Shown here: piece by piece, positions 33,970 through 42,852 of the stretch
Position numbering within the stretch: position 1 is the first letter of the stretch
Layout of the letters: every line of letters begins with the position of its first letter
Notes under the pieces: generated by a model
Seen by the model: the letters and a program-made list of their open reading frames with translations, nothing else
Database searches by the model: none
What the model was told of the DNA's origin: nothing
Translations under genes and position numbers: made by a program
Source of the DNA: Phycisphaerae bacterium
GTDB taxonomy: Bacteria > Planctomycetota > Phycisphaerae > UBA1845 > PWPN01
Length of the DNA stretch: 64,000 bases
Assembly (NCBI GenBank): GCA_012729395.1
Contig: JAAYDF010000056.1
Coordinates: 1 to 64,000, forward strand
Reading direction: 5' to 3'

Positions 33970-34830
33970 CTAACGGGCGCACTCCGGCACGTCCAACACG
34001 ACATTGTCGATCAGCCGCGTCGCCCCGATCCGCACCGCTAAGGCCATCAGGCAGCGACCCGAGAGCCGGCTCCGCGCCGACAGATCCTCCGCGTCTACGA
34101 TCGAGATGTACTCGATCACGCACGGCCCCGCTCCTTCGATTCGCCGACGCATCCCCTCAACCAGCACCGCCGAGTCCCGCTCGCCCCTCTCGATCCGCTC
34201 GCGAGCAGCCGTCAACGCCGCATACAGCGACGTCGCTTGCCGCCGCTGAGCGGCATCGAGGTAAGCATTTCGGCTCGAGAGGGCAAGCCCGTCAGGCTCC
34301 CGAACCGTCGGGCAGACCACCACATCCACCGGAAGCCTCAGATCCCGCACCATCCGCCCCAGAACCACCGCCTGCTGTGCATCCTTCTGGCCCAAGTACA
34401 TCACATCCGGCTGCACCATGTTGATCAGCTTGGCTACCACCGTGGTGACCCCCTCGAAGTGGCCCGGCCGACACGGCCCACAGAGCACCTCCGTCAGACG
34501 CGATACCGTGACCCGGGTCACCTCGCCTGCCGGGTAGACCTCCTCGACCGATGGACAGAAGGCTACATCCACTCCCTCCGCCCGGCAGGCGTCCAGATCC
34601 TTCTCCAGCGGACGGGGGTACCGCTCGAAATCCTCAGCCGGCCCGAACTGCGTCGGATTCACGAAAATCGAAACCACAACCACTTCGCACTGCCCGCGGG
34701 CCGCCCGGATCAAAGACCGATGACCCGCGTGCAGTGCCCCCATCGTCGGCACCAAGCCAATCCGACGCCCCGCTCTCCGTGCCTGTCCCAGTTCCGCCCG
34801 CAGCTCTGCGATTGTGTGTAAGGTCAGCAT
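33970..34830 (-). CDS. panC: pantothenate synthetase
   Basis: A 286-residue enzyme that joins pantoate and beta-alanine using ATP. Signature motifs: GLVPTMGALHAGHRSLI (nucleotidyltransferase HxGH), VSIFVNPTQFGPAEDFERYPR, GHFEGVTTVVAKLINMVQPDVMYLGQKDAQQAVV, and ALSSRNAYL (KMSKS equivalent). It is upstream of lgt, serC and panD on the same strand, and divergent from the ECF sigma factor. The start at ATG 34830 (MLTLHTIAELRAE) matches the family start. Confidence 0.95.
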   Translation of the reverse strand: MLTLHTIAELRAELGQARRAGRRIGLVPTMGALHAGHRSLIRAARGQCEVVVVSIFVNPTQFGPAEDFERYPRPLEKDLDACRAEGVDVAFCPSVEEVYPAGEVTRVTVSRLTEVLCGPCRPGHFEGVTTVVAKLINMVQPDVMYLGQKDAQQAVVLGRMVRDLRLPVDVVVCPTVREPDGLALSSRNAYLDAAQRRQATSLYAALTAARERIERGERDSAVLVEGMRRRIEGAGPCVIEYISIVDAEDLSARSRLSGRCLMALAVRIGATRLIDNVVLDVPECAR

Positions 34831-35027
34831 TATCAAACACCTATAGCCTTTCAGGCCTCCGCTCCGCCGTACGCGTCGGCGATCGGAGTTCGTCAGCATC
34901 TCCCGTTCCCGATCCCCGGGCCCCGACCTCGAGCCCCATTGACAGCTCACCCCTCCGCTCGATATCCTCCAGCAGCCGCTTTTACCAATCCGCATCTAAC
35001 CGTGCCGGGGCCTCGGTGTCTATACCT

Positions 35028-35639
35028 ATGAAGCCAGTGAACCCGCCGTTGTTCACCGAGGAGTCAGCGGAAAGGGATGCCGCTTGGGTGAGGGCAGCAC
35101 TGGCCGGGGATACCAATGCCTTTGGTCGGCTCGTTGAAGCTTACCAGAAAGTGGCGGTTTCAACGGCCTACCGGCTGCTCAACAACAGCGACGATGCCCA
35201 GGAAGTGGTCCAGGATGCCTTCCTCAAGGCCTATCAGTCGCTGGGGAGGCTTCAGGATGCCCGTCGGTTCGGTGCGTGGTTTCTGCGGATTGTCAGCAAT
35301 TTGTCTCTAAACGCTCGCCGAGCCCGGAGATCCGCCGGCCGCGCACTGGTCGATGGACAACAAGGCCTGGACGGTGTCGCCGAGGCGGCAGACCCGCGCC
35401 AGGCCACACAGGGACCCGATCGCCGGGCCGAGGGCAGAGAGCTTCAGGCGGCCATTGATGCCGCCCTTGAGAAGCTGCCCGAGAAACAGCGAATGGCCCT
35501 GCTGCTGTTCAGTGTCGAGGGCTGGCCGCAGAAGGATATTGCCGAACTGCTCGAATGCAGTCTGGAGACGGTCAAATGGAACGTCTTCGCGGCCAGAAAG
35601 CGGCTGCGAGAGCATTTGGGAGAGATCATCGCCGACTGA
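35028..35639 (+). CDS. ECF-type RNA polymerase sigma factor
   Basis: A 203-residue sigma factor. Region 2: ALAGDTNAFGRLVEAYQKVAVSTAYRLLNNSDDAQEVVQDAFLKAYQSLGRLQDARRFGAWFLRIVSNL. A Gln/Arg-rich linker follows, then region 4: ALEKLPEKQRMALLLFSVEGWPQKDIAELLECSLETVKWNVFAARKRLREHL, with a helix-turn-helix. It is followed after 13 bases by a gene for a one-helix membrane anti-sigma candidate, so the pair probably forms a signalling unit. The start at ATG 35028 has no strong ribosome-binding site. Confidence 0.88.
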   Translation: MKPVNPPLFTEESAERDAAWVRAALAGDTNAFGRLVEAYQKVAVSTAYRLLNNSDDAQEVVQDAFLKAYQSLGRLQDARRFGAWFLRIVSNLSLNARRARRSAGRALVDGQQGLDGVAEAADPRQATQGPDRRAEGRELQAAIDAALEKLPEKQRMALLLFSVEGWPQKDIAELLECSLETVKWNVFAARKRLREHLGEIIAD

Positions 35640-35652
35640 AAGCCTGGAAACC

Positions 35653-36324
35653 ATGGAGACCATGATCCACGAACGTGATGAGTGGCTGTTGAACCGATTC
35701 CTGGATGCCGAGCTGTCGGCCGAGGAGGAGCGGTTGCTGCATCGTCGGCTCGAGGCGGAGCCTCCTTTGCGGGCCTCCTTGGACGTGTTGCGGCGTATCG
35801 ACCGGGCCTTGGCGGATCGTCGGTTGGACGAACCGGTAGTCGATTGGGGCCGTCTTCACGCCGGTATCATGCAGGCCGTCACACCCCAGGCGGCACCCGC
35901 GCACCGGGTCATCCGGTTCCCCGCCTGGTTGCGGGTAGCGATGCCTCTGGCGGCCGCGGCGGCTATCGCGTTGATGGTCCTGGTTCACGATCCGCGAGTG
36001 AAAGACTCGACCACGCCGACCCCGGGGATCGCCCGGCAGGCCGACCACACCGCGGCGCCTGTCCGTGTGGTCTTTGCCGCTCCGACAGGCCAAAGCGGCG
36101 GGCGGCTTGATGTGCGCATTCATCGGCGGGCGACGGATGCCGCCGCCTTGCCAGTGGTGGCGGGGGTGTCCCAAGTCGCCTATACCCGCTCCACCGAGCT
36201 TGATGATCACATTCGCCAGATCGACCAGTCTCGACAGAGTCAATCGTCTTGGCAGGTCTACACGGCGGACACCATGGTTCAGCCAGCGGTCATGGTTGAT
36301 TTCTTCGATATCCCGCCTTTGTAG
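35653..36324 (+). CDS. probable anti-sigma factor, single-pass membrane protein
   Basis: A 223-residue protein encoded directly after the ECF sigma factor. The N-terminal part is an anti-sigma-like domain (RDEWLLNRFLDAELSAEEERLLHRRLEAEPPLRASLDVLRRIDRAL) without the His-Cys-Cys zinc motif. One transmembrane helix follows (WLRVAMPLAAAAAIALMVLV, about residues 94-114), then an extracytoplasmic region of about 110 residues. The role is inferred from position and layout. The ATG at 35662 (MIHERDEW) is an alternative start. Confidence 0.7.
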   Translation: METMIHERDEWLLNRFLDAELSAEEERLLHRRLEAEPPLRASLDVLRRIDRALADRRLDEPVVDWGRLHAGIMQAVTPQAAPAHRVIRFPAWLRVAMPLAAAAAIALMVLVHDPRVKDSTTPTPGIARQADHTAAPVRVVFAAPTGQSGGRLDVRIHRRATDAAALPVVAGVSQVAYTRSTELDDHIRQIDQSRQSQSSWQVYTADTMVQPAVMVDFFDIPPL

Positions 36325-36539
36325 GTGCTGGCGCAGGGCTGGCGGATTGGGGCCAATTCGGGGTGCGGCAGGCCAGGATGTCAGACCAGGGGCACGGGCT
36401 CTGGAAGTGGCGACGGAGAGGTGTGTTCGTTGGACCGCCCCCGTCGCCTTGAGTATCTCGGGGCCGTCCCGGCCTTGGCTGGCCGGCAGATTGCCGGTAT
36501 CTTGACGCCCGAATAGGCGATGCAGTGAGGATGACAACC

Positions 36540-37862
36540 ATGAGGCTTGGTCGAGATTCCCGCCGGCTGTGGGCGGGATTGGGTGTAGGCGCGGTGTTGG
36601 CCTTGGGCTCCGCCCGGGCCGTCGCTCAGGAATCGGCTAGGGTCATCCCCGCCAAGCAGACCGGCGACGCGGTCGCGTCGCGTTCAGGGTCGGCGGTACC
36701 CGCTGCCCAGTCCCTGGTGCTTGGTTCGCTGCCGCCGGCGGCTCAAACCGGCCCGGCTGTCGAGGAAGAAGCCGATGACGGGCTCGAGGTGCTCATCATT
36801 CAGGCCCTCGACCAGGCGACCGACCTTCGCGTCGAGGATGTCCCCATCCGCCAGGCCCTCCAGCAGTTGGCGGACAGCACCGGCATTCCCATCCGCTTGG
36901 CCGCCGGGACGACCGATCTCCTCCCTTACGGTTCGCAGACCAAACTGACCGCGGTCATCGAGGGCCAGCCGCTGCGCAAGAGCCTGCATGCACTCCTTCA
37001 ACCGTTGGGCCTTGATTTCGAGCCGCTCAAGGATCAGGTCCTCGTCAGTCCCGCCCCGCCTTTGCGTCGGCTTGCCCGGCGGGCTACCTGGGATGAGCTG
37101 GATACGCTCCAGACGCTGCAGTCGCGGGCATGGAGCGACGAGTTATGCGAGCAACTGACCTTTCAGTTTCTCGACATGCCCGCCGGTGATGCCGCCGAGC
37201 ATCGCCAAGCCATCGCTCGTCAGGCTGCCGCCGTTGGTGCCGGGTCCGCCCTCGATGTGCTCGAACAGGCCTGCGATCAGTTGGACTGGACCTGGTATCC
37301 ACAGGGTGAGACCGTGACCGTTCTGACCAAGACTCACCAGGTCCAACGTCAGCTCGATACACGAGTCTCCCTGAGGTACGTGCAGAGCGGGCTGAGTGAG
37401 GCGCTGATGGATCTGGGCCGGCGAGCGGACGTGCTGATTCATTTCGACCCCGGCGTGCTCGCCGCTTTGCCTCCCCAAGCCAGTGAGCGATTTTCTCTCT
37501 CCATTGAGAACGCCACCGTCAGGCAGGTTCTCGAAGTGATCTCGGGCGAGACAGGGTTGGCGTTTGTCATTGAGTCCGGCGGCGTGCGCGTCAGCAGTGC
37601 TCAGGCCGTCGGGGTGCCTGCCGTTCCAGGATCGGTCAGCACGGTCAACTCGCGGGCTCAGGCTCAGGCCACCGCCGCGGCCCTGCGAGCCAACCCCATC
37701 GTCGGACAAGTCAACTTCCCCTTGCCCGGGGGAGGGTCGTTCGCGTTTTTCATTCGGCAGAGCGACCTGCCGCCCGAGGTCGAAACCCTGCGTCAGAGCA
37801 AGGTCACGTCGACGATCAACCAGATTCGCAGGCAACTCCACGGCGAGCAACAGCAGGACTGA
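36540..37862 (+). CDS. exported protein with repeated secretin/STN-like domains
   Basis: A 440-residue exported protein with signal peptide (MRLGRDSRRLWAGLGVGAVLALGSARAVAQ). It contains about three small domains of the secretin-N/STN kind: VEDVPIRQALQQLADSTGIPIRLAAGTTDLLPYG...LRKSLHALLQPLGLDFEPLKDQVLVSP; VSLRYVQSGLSEALMDLGRRADVLIHFDPGVL; and IENATVRQVLEVISGETGLAFVIESGGVRVSS. Such domains occur in secretins, TonB receptors and FecR-linked systems; no secretin pore domain is present. It follows the sigma/anti-sigma pair on the same strand, which suggests co-regulation. ATG 36540 is chosen for the GTGAGG before it. Confidence 0.65.
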   Translation: MRLGRDSRRLWAGLGVGAVLALGSARAVAQESARVIPAKQTGDAVASRSGSAVPAAQSLVLGSLPPAAQTGPAVEEEADDGLEVLIIQALDQATDLRVEDVPIRQALQQLADSTGIPIRLAAGTTDLLPYGSQTKLTAVIEGQPLRKSLHALLQPLGLDFEPLKDQVLVSPAPPLRRLARRATWDELDTLQTLQSRAWSDELCEQLTFQFLDMPAGDAAEHRQAIARQAAAVGAGSALDVLEQACDQLDWTWYPQGETVTVLTKTHQVQRQLDTRVSLRYVQSGLSEALMDLGRRADVLIHFDPGVLAALPPQASERFSLSIENATVRQVLEVISGETGLAFVIESGGVRVSSAQAVGVPAVPGSVSTVNSRAQAQATAAALRANPIVGQVNFPLPGGGSFAFFIRQSDLPPEVETLRQSKVTSTINQIRRQLHGEQQQD

Positions 37863-37949
37863 CCGGTTCGCTCCGGTTGATCGCAACGGCCTAGCGAGCT
37901 CGCTTTTCGTGGTGCGAAGGGGGGCACGACGTGGTGATCGGTGCACAAG

Positions 37950-39323
37950 TCATTCGGCGTCGGGGGATTGTCTCGCGGAAGGGCTCGCCATACCGTACTT
38001 GGCCATCTTGTCCCGAAGCGTGGTACGCGGAATGCCCAGAAATTGGGCGGCGCGGGCCTGGTTGCCGGCCGCTCGTTGCAGCGCGGAGTCGATCAGCGTC
38101 TTCTCGATTCCGGCGATCGTATCGGTCAGACCGGGGGTGCCCGCGTTCCCCAGAACCGGCACCGTCGAACGCCCGGGTCGCGAAGCGGCCGCCTGAGGAA
38201 GCACGATGTCCTTCAACTCCAGCTCTTCGCCGCCGGCACACGTGGCCGCTCGATCAATGACGTGTTCAAGCTCGCGGACATTGCCCGGCCAGGGGTAAGC
38301 CAGCAGCGCGTCCATGGCGTGCGTGCCGATTCGCGTTGGTACCGGGCGGCGGGGAGTCTGATCCGCATATTGTCGCAGAAAATGCCGGGCCAGCAACGGA
38401 ATATCCTCCTGCCGATCCCGCAGCGGTGGAACTTCGAGGCTGACCGCAGACAGGCGGTAGTACAGATCCTCGCGAAAACGTTTGATTTCCACCAGCGGTT
38501 GGAGATCGTGACTGGTGGCGCACAGCAGGCGAACATCCGCGGGGGTGGGAGCCTGTCCACCCGGAAACTCCAACTCGCCATGCTCTAAAACCAGCAACAG
38601 CTTGCGCTGGGCGTCCAGCGGCAGGGTGTCGATCTCCGTCAATAGCAGCGTGCCGCTCTGGGCGGCGGCAAAACGCGCACACATCGGCTCGGCGGTGGCT
38701 GAAGGCGATGAGGTCGAGCAGTTGAAGGTGGTCATCGGTCGGTCAGCCCGTCGGCTGAGTTGATGCAGGGCACGAGCCACCTCTGTTTTGCCGGAGCCCG
38801 GTTCGCCCTCGATCAACACGGGGCGTTCGCTGTCCGCGACGGCGCGGATCTGCTGCAGCAGCCTGCGGGCGGCATGGCTCCGCCCGAACAACGGGCCAAT
38901 TTGCTCGTAGGTTTCCGGGCCGGGGCCGCCGTTGCCCGACCACCCGTGGGCCGTCCGCAGACGGTCGAGCTTCTCCAGCAGCACATCCGTGCGGAAGGGC
39001 TTGGTGAGGTAATCGTATGCGCCCCGTTTGATCGCCTGGACCGCGGCGTCCACCGACCCATACGCCGTCATCAGGATGACGTGGGTCTGGGGCCAGTGCG
39101 TCCGCACATGTTCGAGGAATTGGATTCCATCCATCTGCGGCATACGGATATCGGTGATGATCGCATGCACCGGCTGGGATTGGAGCAGGGCCAGTGCGGC
39201 GGGTGCGTCAGGCGCGTCGATGACCGTATACCCGGCTTGGGACAGCTCGATTTGCAGAGTGATCCGCTTGAGGGGCTCATCGTCAACAACAAGAAGTACG
39301 CCTTTGTGTGATGACTCAGCCAT
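37950..39323 (-). CDS. NtrC-like response regulator lacking the GAFTGA loop
   Basis: A 457-residue regulator with three parts. The receiver domain (1-120) has the phospho-acceptor at Asp58 (ITDIRMPQMDG) and Lys in LTKPF. The AAA+ domain has Walker A GEPGSGKTE (172-181). The Fis-type HTH is at the C-terminus (NQARAAQFLGIPRTTLRDKMAKYG). The stretch between Walker A and the Walker B region is shortened: after TTFNCSTSSPSATAEP comes FAAAQSGTLLLTEIDTLP, with no GAFTGA motif. The Walker B aspartate is Thr (LLLTEID). Canonical contact with sigma-54 therefore seems impossible. No histidine kinase is adjacent. Start ATG 39323 with AAGGAC. Confidence 0.85.
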   Translation of the reverse strand: MAESSHKGVLLVVDDEPLKRITLQIELSQAGYTVIDAPDAPAALALLQSQPVHAIITDIRMPQMDGIQFLEHVRTHWPQTHVILMTAYGSVDAAVQAIKRGAYDYLTKPFRTDVLLEKLDRLRTAHGWSGNGGPGPETYEQIGPLFGRSHAARRLLQQIRAVADSERPVLIEGEPGSGKTEVARALHQLSRRADRPMTTFNCSTSSPSATAEPMCARFAAAQSGTLLLTEIDTLPLDAQRKLLLVLEHGELEFPGGQAPTPADVRLLCATSHDLQPLVEIKRFREDLYYRLSAVSLEVPPLRDRQEDIPLLARHFLRQYADQTPRRPVPTRIGTHAMDALLAYPWPGNVRELEHVIDRAATCAGGEELELKDIVLPQAAASRPGRSTVPVLGNAGTPGLTDTIAGIEKTLIDSALQRAAGNQARAAQFLGIPRTTLRDKMAKYGMASPSARQSPDAE

Positions 39324-39856
39324 GTCAGCCGTCCTTTTCAGGTGAGGTGAGACCTTCGCCACTCCTTCGACCCGGAGGCACCCCAACGTAACAAGTTACG
39401 GCGGGAGCTGTGCGCGAATGACGCGCATCTTCTTCCAAAATGTTCCATCGCTCGGTCGCGGGCCGCCAAGCCGCGGTTCCACTGAGGCCAGAGCGACCAC
39501 AGTGTAGCATCGCCCGAGACTTTTGCAACGGTTTGTTATCGGGCATGCTCCGCCGGACCGCGCAGAAAATGCGCAGGCAGGTGCAACCCGACCGAAGCCA
39601 CAACCAGCCGCAGAACTTGCTCGCGTGACCCGCCAAGCAGCTTGTATCTGAACGTGTGGCACCGGCGTCCTACCGGTCTTCGGTGTGGACCAGGGTGCCT
39701 CGCCTTGGCCCAAGCTGCGCCACAGGGTATCTGGCGGAGACTGCCAGCAAGCCGCGCGGAACGCGCACCGAGTCGCAGGATGCGTGTGCCGACCCCGTGT
39801 CCCTCACCAACAGGCCGCGGGCTTCCGCCCGCGCGGTGCTCCGGCCGGTGTAAGCA
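39324..39856. other. 533-base intergenic region with a GC hairpin
   Basis: No gene is supported here. At 39816-39833 a hairpin (CGCGGGC, TTCC, GCCCGCG) is flanked by GGC and GCGGTGCTCC. It resembles the hairpin at 3229-3246 in having a GGGCTT-type core. ACCGG...CCGGT near 39660-39676 is a weaker inverted repeat. Confidence 0.4.
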
Positions 39857-41296
39857 TCATTCCCAGTAATGCTCCCGACCACGCTGAATAGCCGGTGGCC
39901 GCAACATCACTTCCCGCAAATGTGCCGCGTCCAGCGCTAGTCGCGGACTGATCTCGAACAAACCGTCCGGCTCGCCGTCCGCTCGCCAGGGAACGCCGAA
40001 ACCGGCCGCATCCAGCCAGCGAGCCGCCCGCCGATTCATGTCCCGACGCGACGTCTCCTCACTGTCCACGCCGGTTGCGTTCTTCACCGGGCTGAACTCC
40101 TCCGCACGCGTGGTCTCCAGGATCAGTGGATTCTCCGCGTGCGGAATCGCGTCGAAGATGAACGCCTCCAGTTTGACCGCATTGGGTGTCTGCGACTCGC
40201 GGCGAATGCCCGCTTCGTCGACGTACGGTACCTTCTTGACCGCCCGGTGCCAAGGCAACGCGAAGAGGGCTTCGTCGGCCGTCAGCCGCTCGACGAACGC
40301 CCTCGAAAGCACATGGATCGCGATGCTGCCGGCATCGAACCGGCGCCCGCCGGCTCCGTCGCGAGCATGCGCCAGCTCGTCCGGTAGATCGGAGTACTCA
40401 ATGACCATCGTCCGCCCGTCGCCTACCACGAAGTTGCCGACCCGCTCCAGGTCGTCCGCCTTGGGGATCATCTTGCTGCTCATCTCCGAACCGGTCAGGT
40501 CGTGCAGCCCGATGAACAGCGGATCGATCAGCTTGACCAGCGGGTTGTCAACCTGGATGTAGCTGACGTGTTCGATGCCTTCGTTGGCCATCTCGGCCAA
40601 GGCGCCGGAGTGACGCAAAGCCAAGAGGCTGCCGCCGTGCCCATCCGGAGAAAACGCGATTCGGTGCTTCTGATCGAGCAGGATCCGTCCGTCGGCCGCG
40701 AACGCCGGCATGACGCCTTGCGGGAAGAAACGCACCCGCTCCGGCTTGAGGCCGAAGTACGCCTGCTCGCGGAAGAAAGCCCGCGTCGCCGCGTCGTTCT
40801 GCGGGCTGGTCATGATGTACCAACGCAGGTCGGATCCGTAACGGCGGTTGGTGCCCAGGATGAACTCGGCAAACAGGGCAAAGAGGGTCTTGTTGCGAAC
40901 CGGGGAAATGGGGAATGCTCCCTTGGGACCATCGAAGCCCAAACGCGTCCCCTGGCCGCCCGCTACCGTGAAGGCTGCCACTTTGTTCTTCCGGATGAGT
41001 GAGACTCCCCGTTTCACCGCGTCGGCGTATCTGCCGATCAGGTCGATCCCCGGCACGGCGGGATAGCAGGGGGCTGGCTGAATGCTCGTGGGCAAGGCGA
41101 AGGCTTGCTCCTGACGCACGTGCGACTCGATCAGGTGGCCCAAGGCGGCGAAATTGACCTGCTCGATGTCATCGAGCAGCTCCCCACGTTGCTGCGAGTT
41201 CAAGGTGTCCCAGTGGGCCAGCAGGTGGCTCTGGCCATGCTGCTCGACGGTGCTCCGGATGCGGGCCAGCCGCTCGCTGTCGGTTTCGCTCTTCAT
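39857..41296 (-). CDS. UDP-sugar (UDP-N-acetylglucosamine-type) pyrophosphorylase
   Basis: A 479-residue UDPGP-family nucleotidyltransferase. The uridyl-binding motif is VAAFTVAGGQGTRLGFDGPKGAFPISPV. Other family blocks: WYIMTSPQNDAATRAFF, FFPQGVMPAFAADGRILL, SPDGHGGSLLALRHSGALAEMANEGIEHVSYIQVDNPLVKLIDPLFIG, and VKLEAFIFDAIPHAENPLILE. The layout matches eukaryotic-type UAP1/UDP-GlcNAc pyrophosphorylases, which make UDP-GlcNAc or UDP-GalNAc. The exact sugar is uncertain. Start ATG 41296 with AGGA upstream. Confidence 0.85.
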   Translation of the reverse strand: MKSETDSERLARIRSTVEQHGQSHLLAHWDTLNSQQRGELLDDIEQVNFAALGHLIESHVRQEQAFALPTSIQPAPCYPAVPGIDLIGRYADAVKRGVSLIRKNKVAAFTVAGGQGTRLGFDGPKGAFPISPVRNKTLFALFAEFILGTNRRYGSDLRWYIMTSPQNDAATRAFFREQAYFGLKPERVRFFPQGVMPAFAADGRILLDQKHRIAFSPDGHGGSLLALRHSGALAEMANEGIEHVSYIQVDNPLVKLIDPLFIGLHDLTGSEMSSKMIPKADDLERVGNFVVGDGRTMVIEYSDLPDELAHARDGAGGRRFDAGSIAIHVLSRAFVERLTADEALFALPWHRAVKKVPYVDEAGIRRESQTPNAVKLEAFIFDAIPHAENPLILETTRAEEFSPVKNATGVDSEETSRRDMNRRAARWLDAAGFGVPWRADGEPDGLFEISPRLALDAAHLREVMLRPPAIQRGREHYWE

Positions 41297-41473
41297 GGTG
41301 GTCCTGGTTGGCTTCGTTCGCATGATGGCCTGGCGGCTGCTTGCTCCATGGCGGTGCCATCCCCCCATGGTCGCGGCTCCCCCCCCGCGGCGGCCGTACC
41401 TTGTGAACGCGGTTGGTCACCGTCTGAATCCGCGAAAGCTCAGGGCCATAAGCGACAACGCCGATAAGACTAG

Positions 41474-42607
41474 ATGCAGCCCCGATCAGTGTCAACGCGA
41501 AAGGAAGGATCCAAGGCCTTGACGTCCCGCGAACCGCATAGCGAAGCCTGTTCGACGCCGACAAATGGTACGGTCGCGGTGTCTCGTCGTACCGGTGCTC
41601 AAGCCCTTGGTCGGCGGCAGTTCCTGAGGTGCTCTGCCGGTGCGGCCATCGCTGCCGTCTGGGGCAATGGGGCCACCCTGGCCGCTGACGCACAGGGCGA
41701 GCAGCGGGAGCATTTACCCCGTTTGACCCATCCACCGGCCACGCAGCCTGTCGCCGCCCCCTCGCTCGTCGCCGATGTGCGAACCGATTTGGTATTGGAT
41801 GGCCCGCAGATTCACGCCAAGGCTTTGTTGGGTATGATCGACCGCTGCGTGCAGTTGGCCACGCGGCACACCCGCTCTACCGAAGCCTGGAGCTCACTGC
41901 TCAAGCCCGATGATGTCGTGGGTATCAAGTTCGACCCGGTCGGCGCTGAGTCGCTGGCTACGACAGAGGTGTTCGCCGAGCAACTGGTGAGCTTGATCGA
42001 GCGGGCGGCCATACCCCGCGAACGGATTGTGCTCATCGATGCCCCGGCGGGATTGGATCGGACCCTCAAGACGCAGCCTCGCGTCTACGGCTGGCTTGAT
42101 CAGGAATCAGCTTTCGGCACCGGGGCCGAGCGGCTGGCTGCGGTGCTCGAACAGGTGACCGCCGTGGTGAATGTCGCCTTCCTCAAGACCGATAACCTGA
42201 CCGGGATCAGTGGGGCCCTCAAGAACATCTCCGTGCCCTTCCTGCGCCGGCAATTACCCTATCTTCGCGATGGCGGCGTGCCCTCTATTCCCCAGATCAT
42301 CGCGTTGCCCGCGATTCGTACAAAACTGCGAATTCACATGGTCAATGCCCTCAGAGCGGTGTTCGACCGCGGGCCCGACGTGCATCCCGACTTCGTGTGG
42401 GAACTGGGCGGAGTACTGGCCAGCGTTGATCCGGTGGCCCTGGATCAGGTCGGCACGGACTTGCTCAACGAACGGCGAGATGAAGCGGAGCTCCCAGCCA
42501 TCGGCAACCGGGATGGGCACGTCTCGCACGTTCAAGCCGCCGCCGCCGCCGGTCTGGGAACCAACGACCAAGACTACATCCGTATTCTGCGTCCGGAAAC
42601 TGACTGA
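41474..42607 (+). CDS. Tat-exported DUF362 protein
   Basis: A 377-residue protein with a twin-arginine leader (LGRRQFLRCSAGAAIAAVWG, about residues 45-65) preceded by a long non-conserved stretch, so translation may start further in. The body matches DUF362: LKPDDVVGIKFDPVGAESLATTEVFAEQLVSLIERAAIPRERIVLID, TAVVNVAFLKTDNLTGISGALKN, HPDFVWELGGVLASVDPVALDQVGTDLLNERR. The ferredoxin-like cysteines of some DUF362 proteins are absent. Function unknown. A hairpin plus T-rich stretch follows at 42713. Confidence 0.8.
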   Translation: MQPRSVSTRKEGSKALTSREPHSEACSTPTNGTVAVSRRTGAQALGRRQFLRCSAGAAIAAVWGNGATLAADAQGEQREHLPRLTHPPATQPVAAPSLVADVRTDLVLDGPQIHAKALLGMIDRCVQLATRHTRSTEAWSSLLKPDDVVGIKFDPVGAESLATTEVFAEQLVSLIERAAIPRERIVLIDAPAGLDRTLKTQPRVYGWLDQESAFGTGAERLAAVLEQVTAVVNVAFLKTDNLTGISGALKNISVPFLRRQLPYLRDGGVPSIPQIIALPAIRTKLRIHMVNALRAVFDRGPDVHPDFVWELGGVLASVDPVALDQVGTDLLNERRDEAELPAIGNRDGHVSHVQAAAAAGLGTNDQDYIRILRPETD

Positions 42608-42712
42608 CGCGACTCTCGGCCGTTGACGCATTACTCAAGCCCCTCCCCCCGACAAACGATACTCCCACTGAGGCTGTGGGTATCCGCTCTGTAGAGCGGG
42701 CAGCCTGGCTTG

Positions 42713-42749
42713 GAGGGTCCGGGTTACGGCGAGCTCGGACCCTCTCTTT
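42713..42749 (+). terminator. rho-independent-like terminator
   Basis: GAGGGTCCG (42713-42721) pairs with CGGACCCTC (42735-42743), followed by TCTTTT. It lies about 100 bases after the DUF362 gene on the plus strand. Confidence 0.7.
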
Positions 42750-42786
42750 TACGCGCCGAGCTTTCCGGCTGCTTGCCAGACAACAC

Positions 42787-42824
42787 GACAGGCCGTGAGG
42801 TTTTGATAAGCCTCACGGCCTGTC
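42787..42824. terminator. strong hairpin, probable terminator of the PEP-CTERM gene
   Basis: A perfect 14-bp stem (GACAGGCCGTGAGG, 42787-42800; CCTCACGGCCTGTC, 42811-42824) around TTTTGATAAG lies 28 bases past the minus-strand PEP-CTERM gene. The tract after it is only weakly T-rich on either strand. Confidence 0.65.
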
Positions 42825-42852
42825 TTCTCGGACCTGTGTTCAACTGTGCCGC

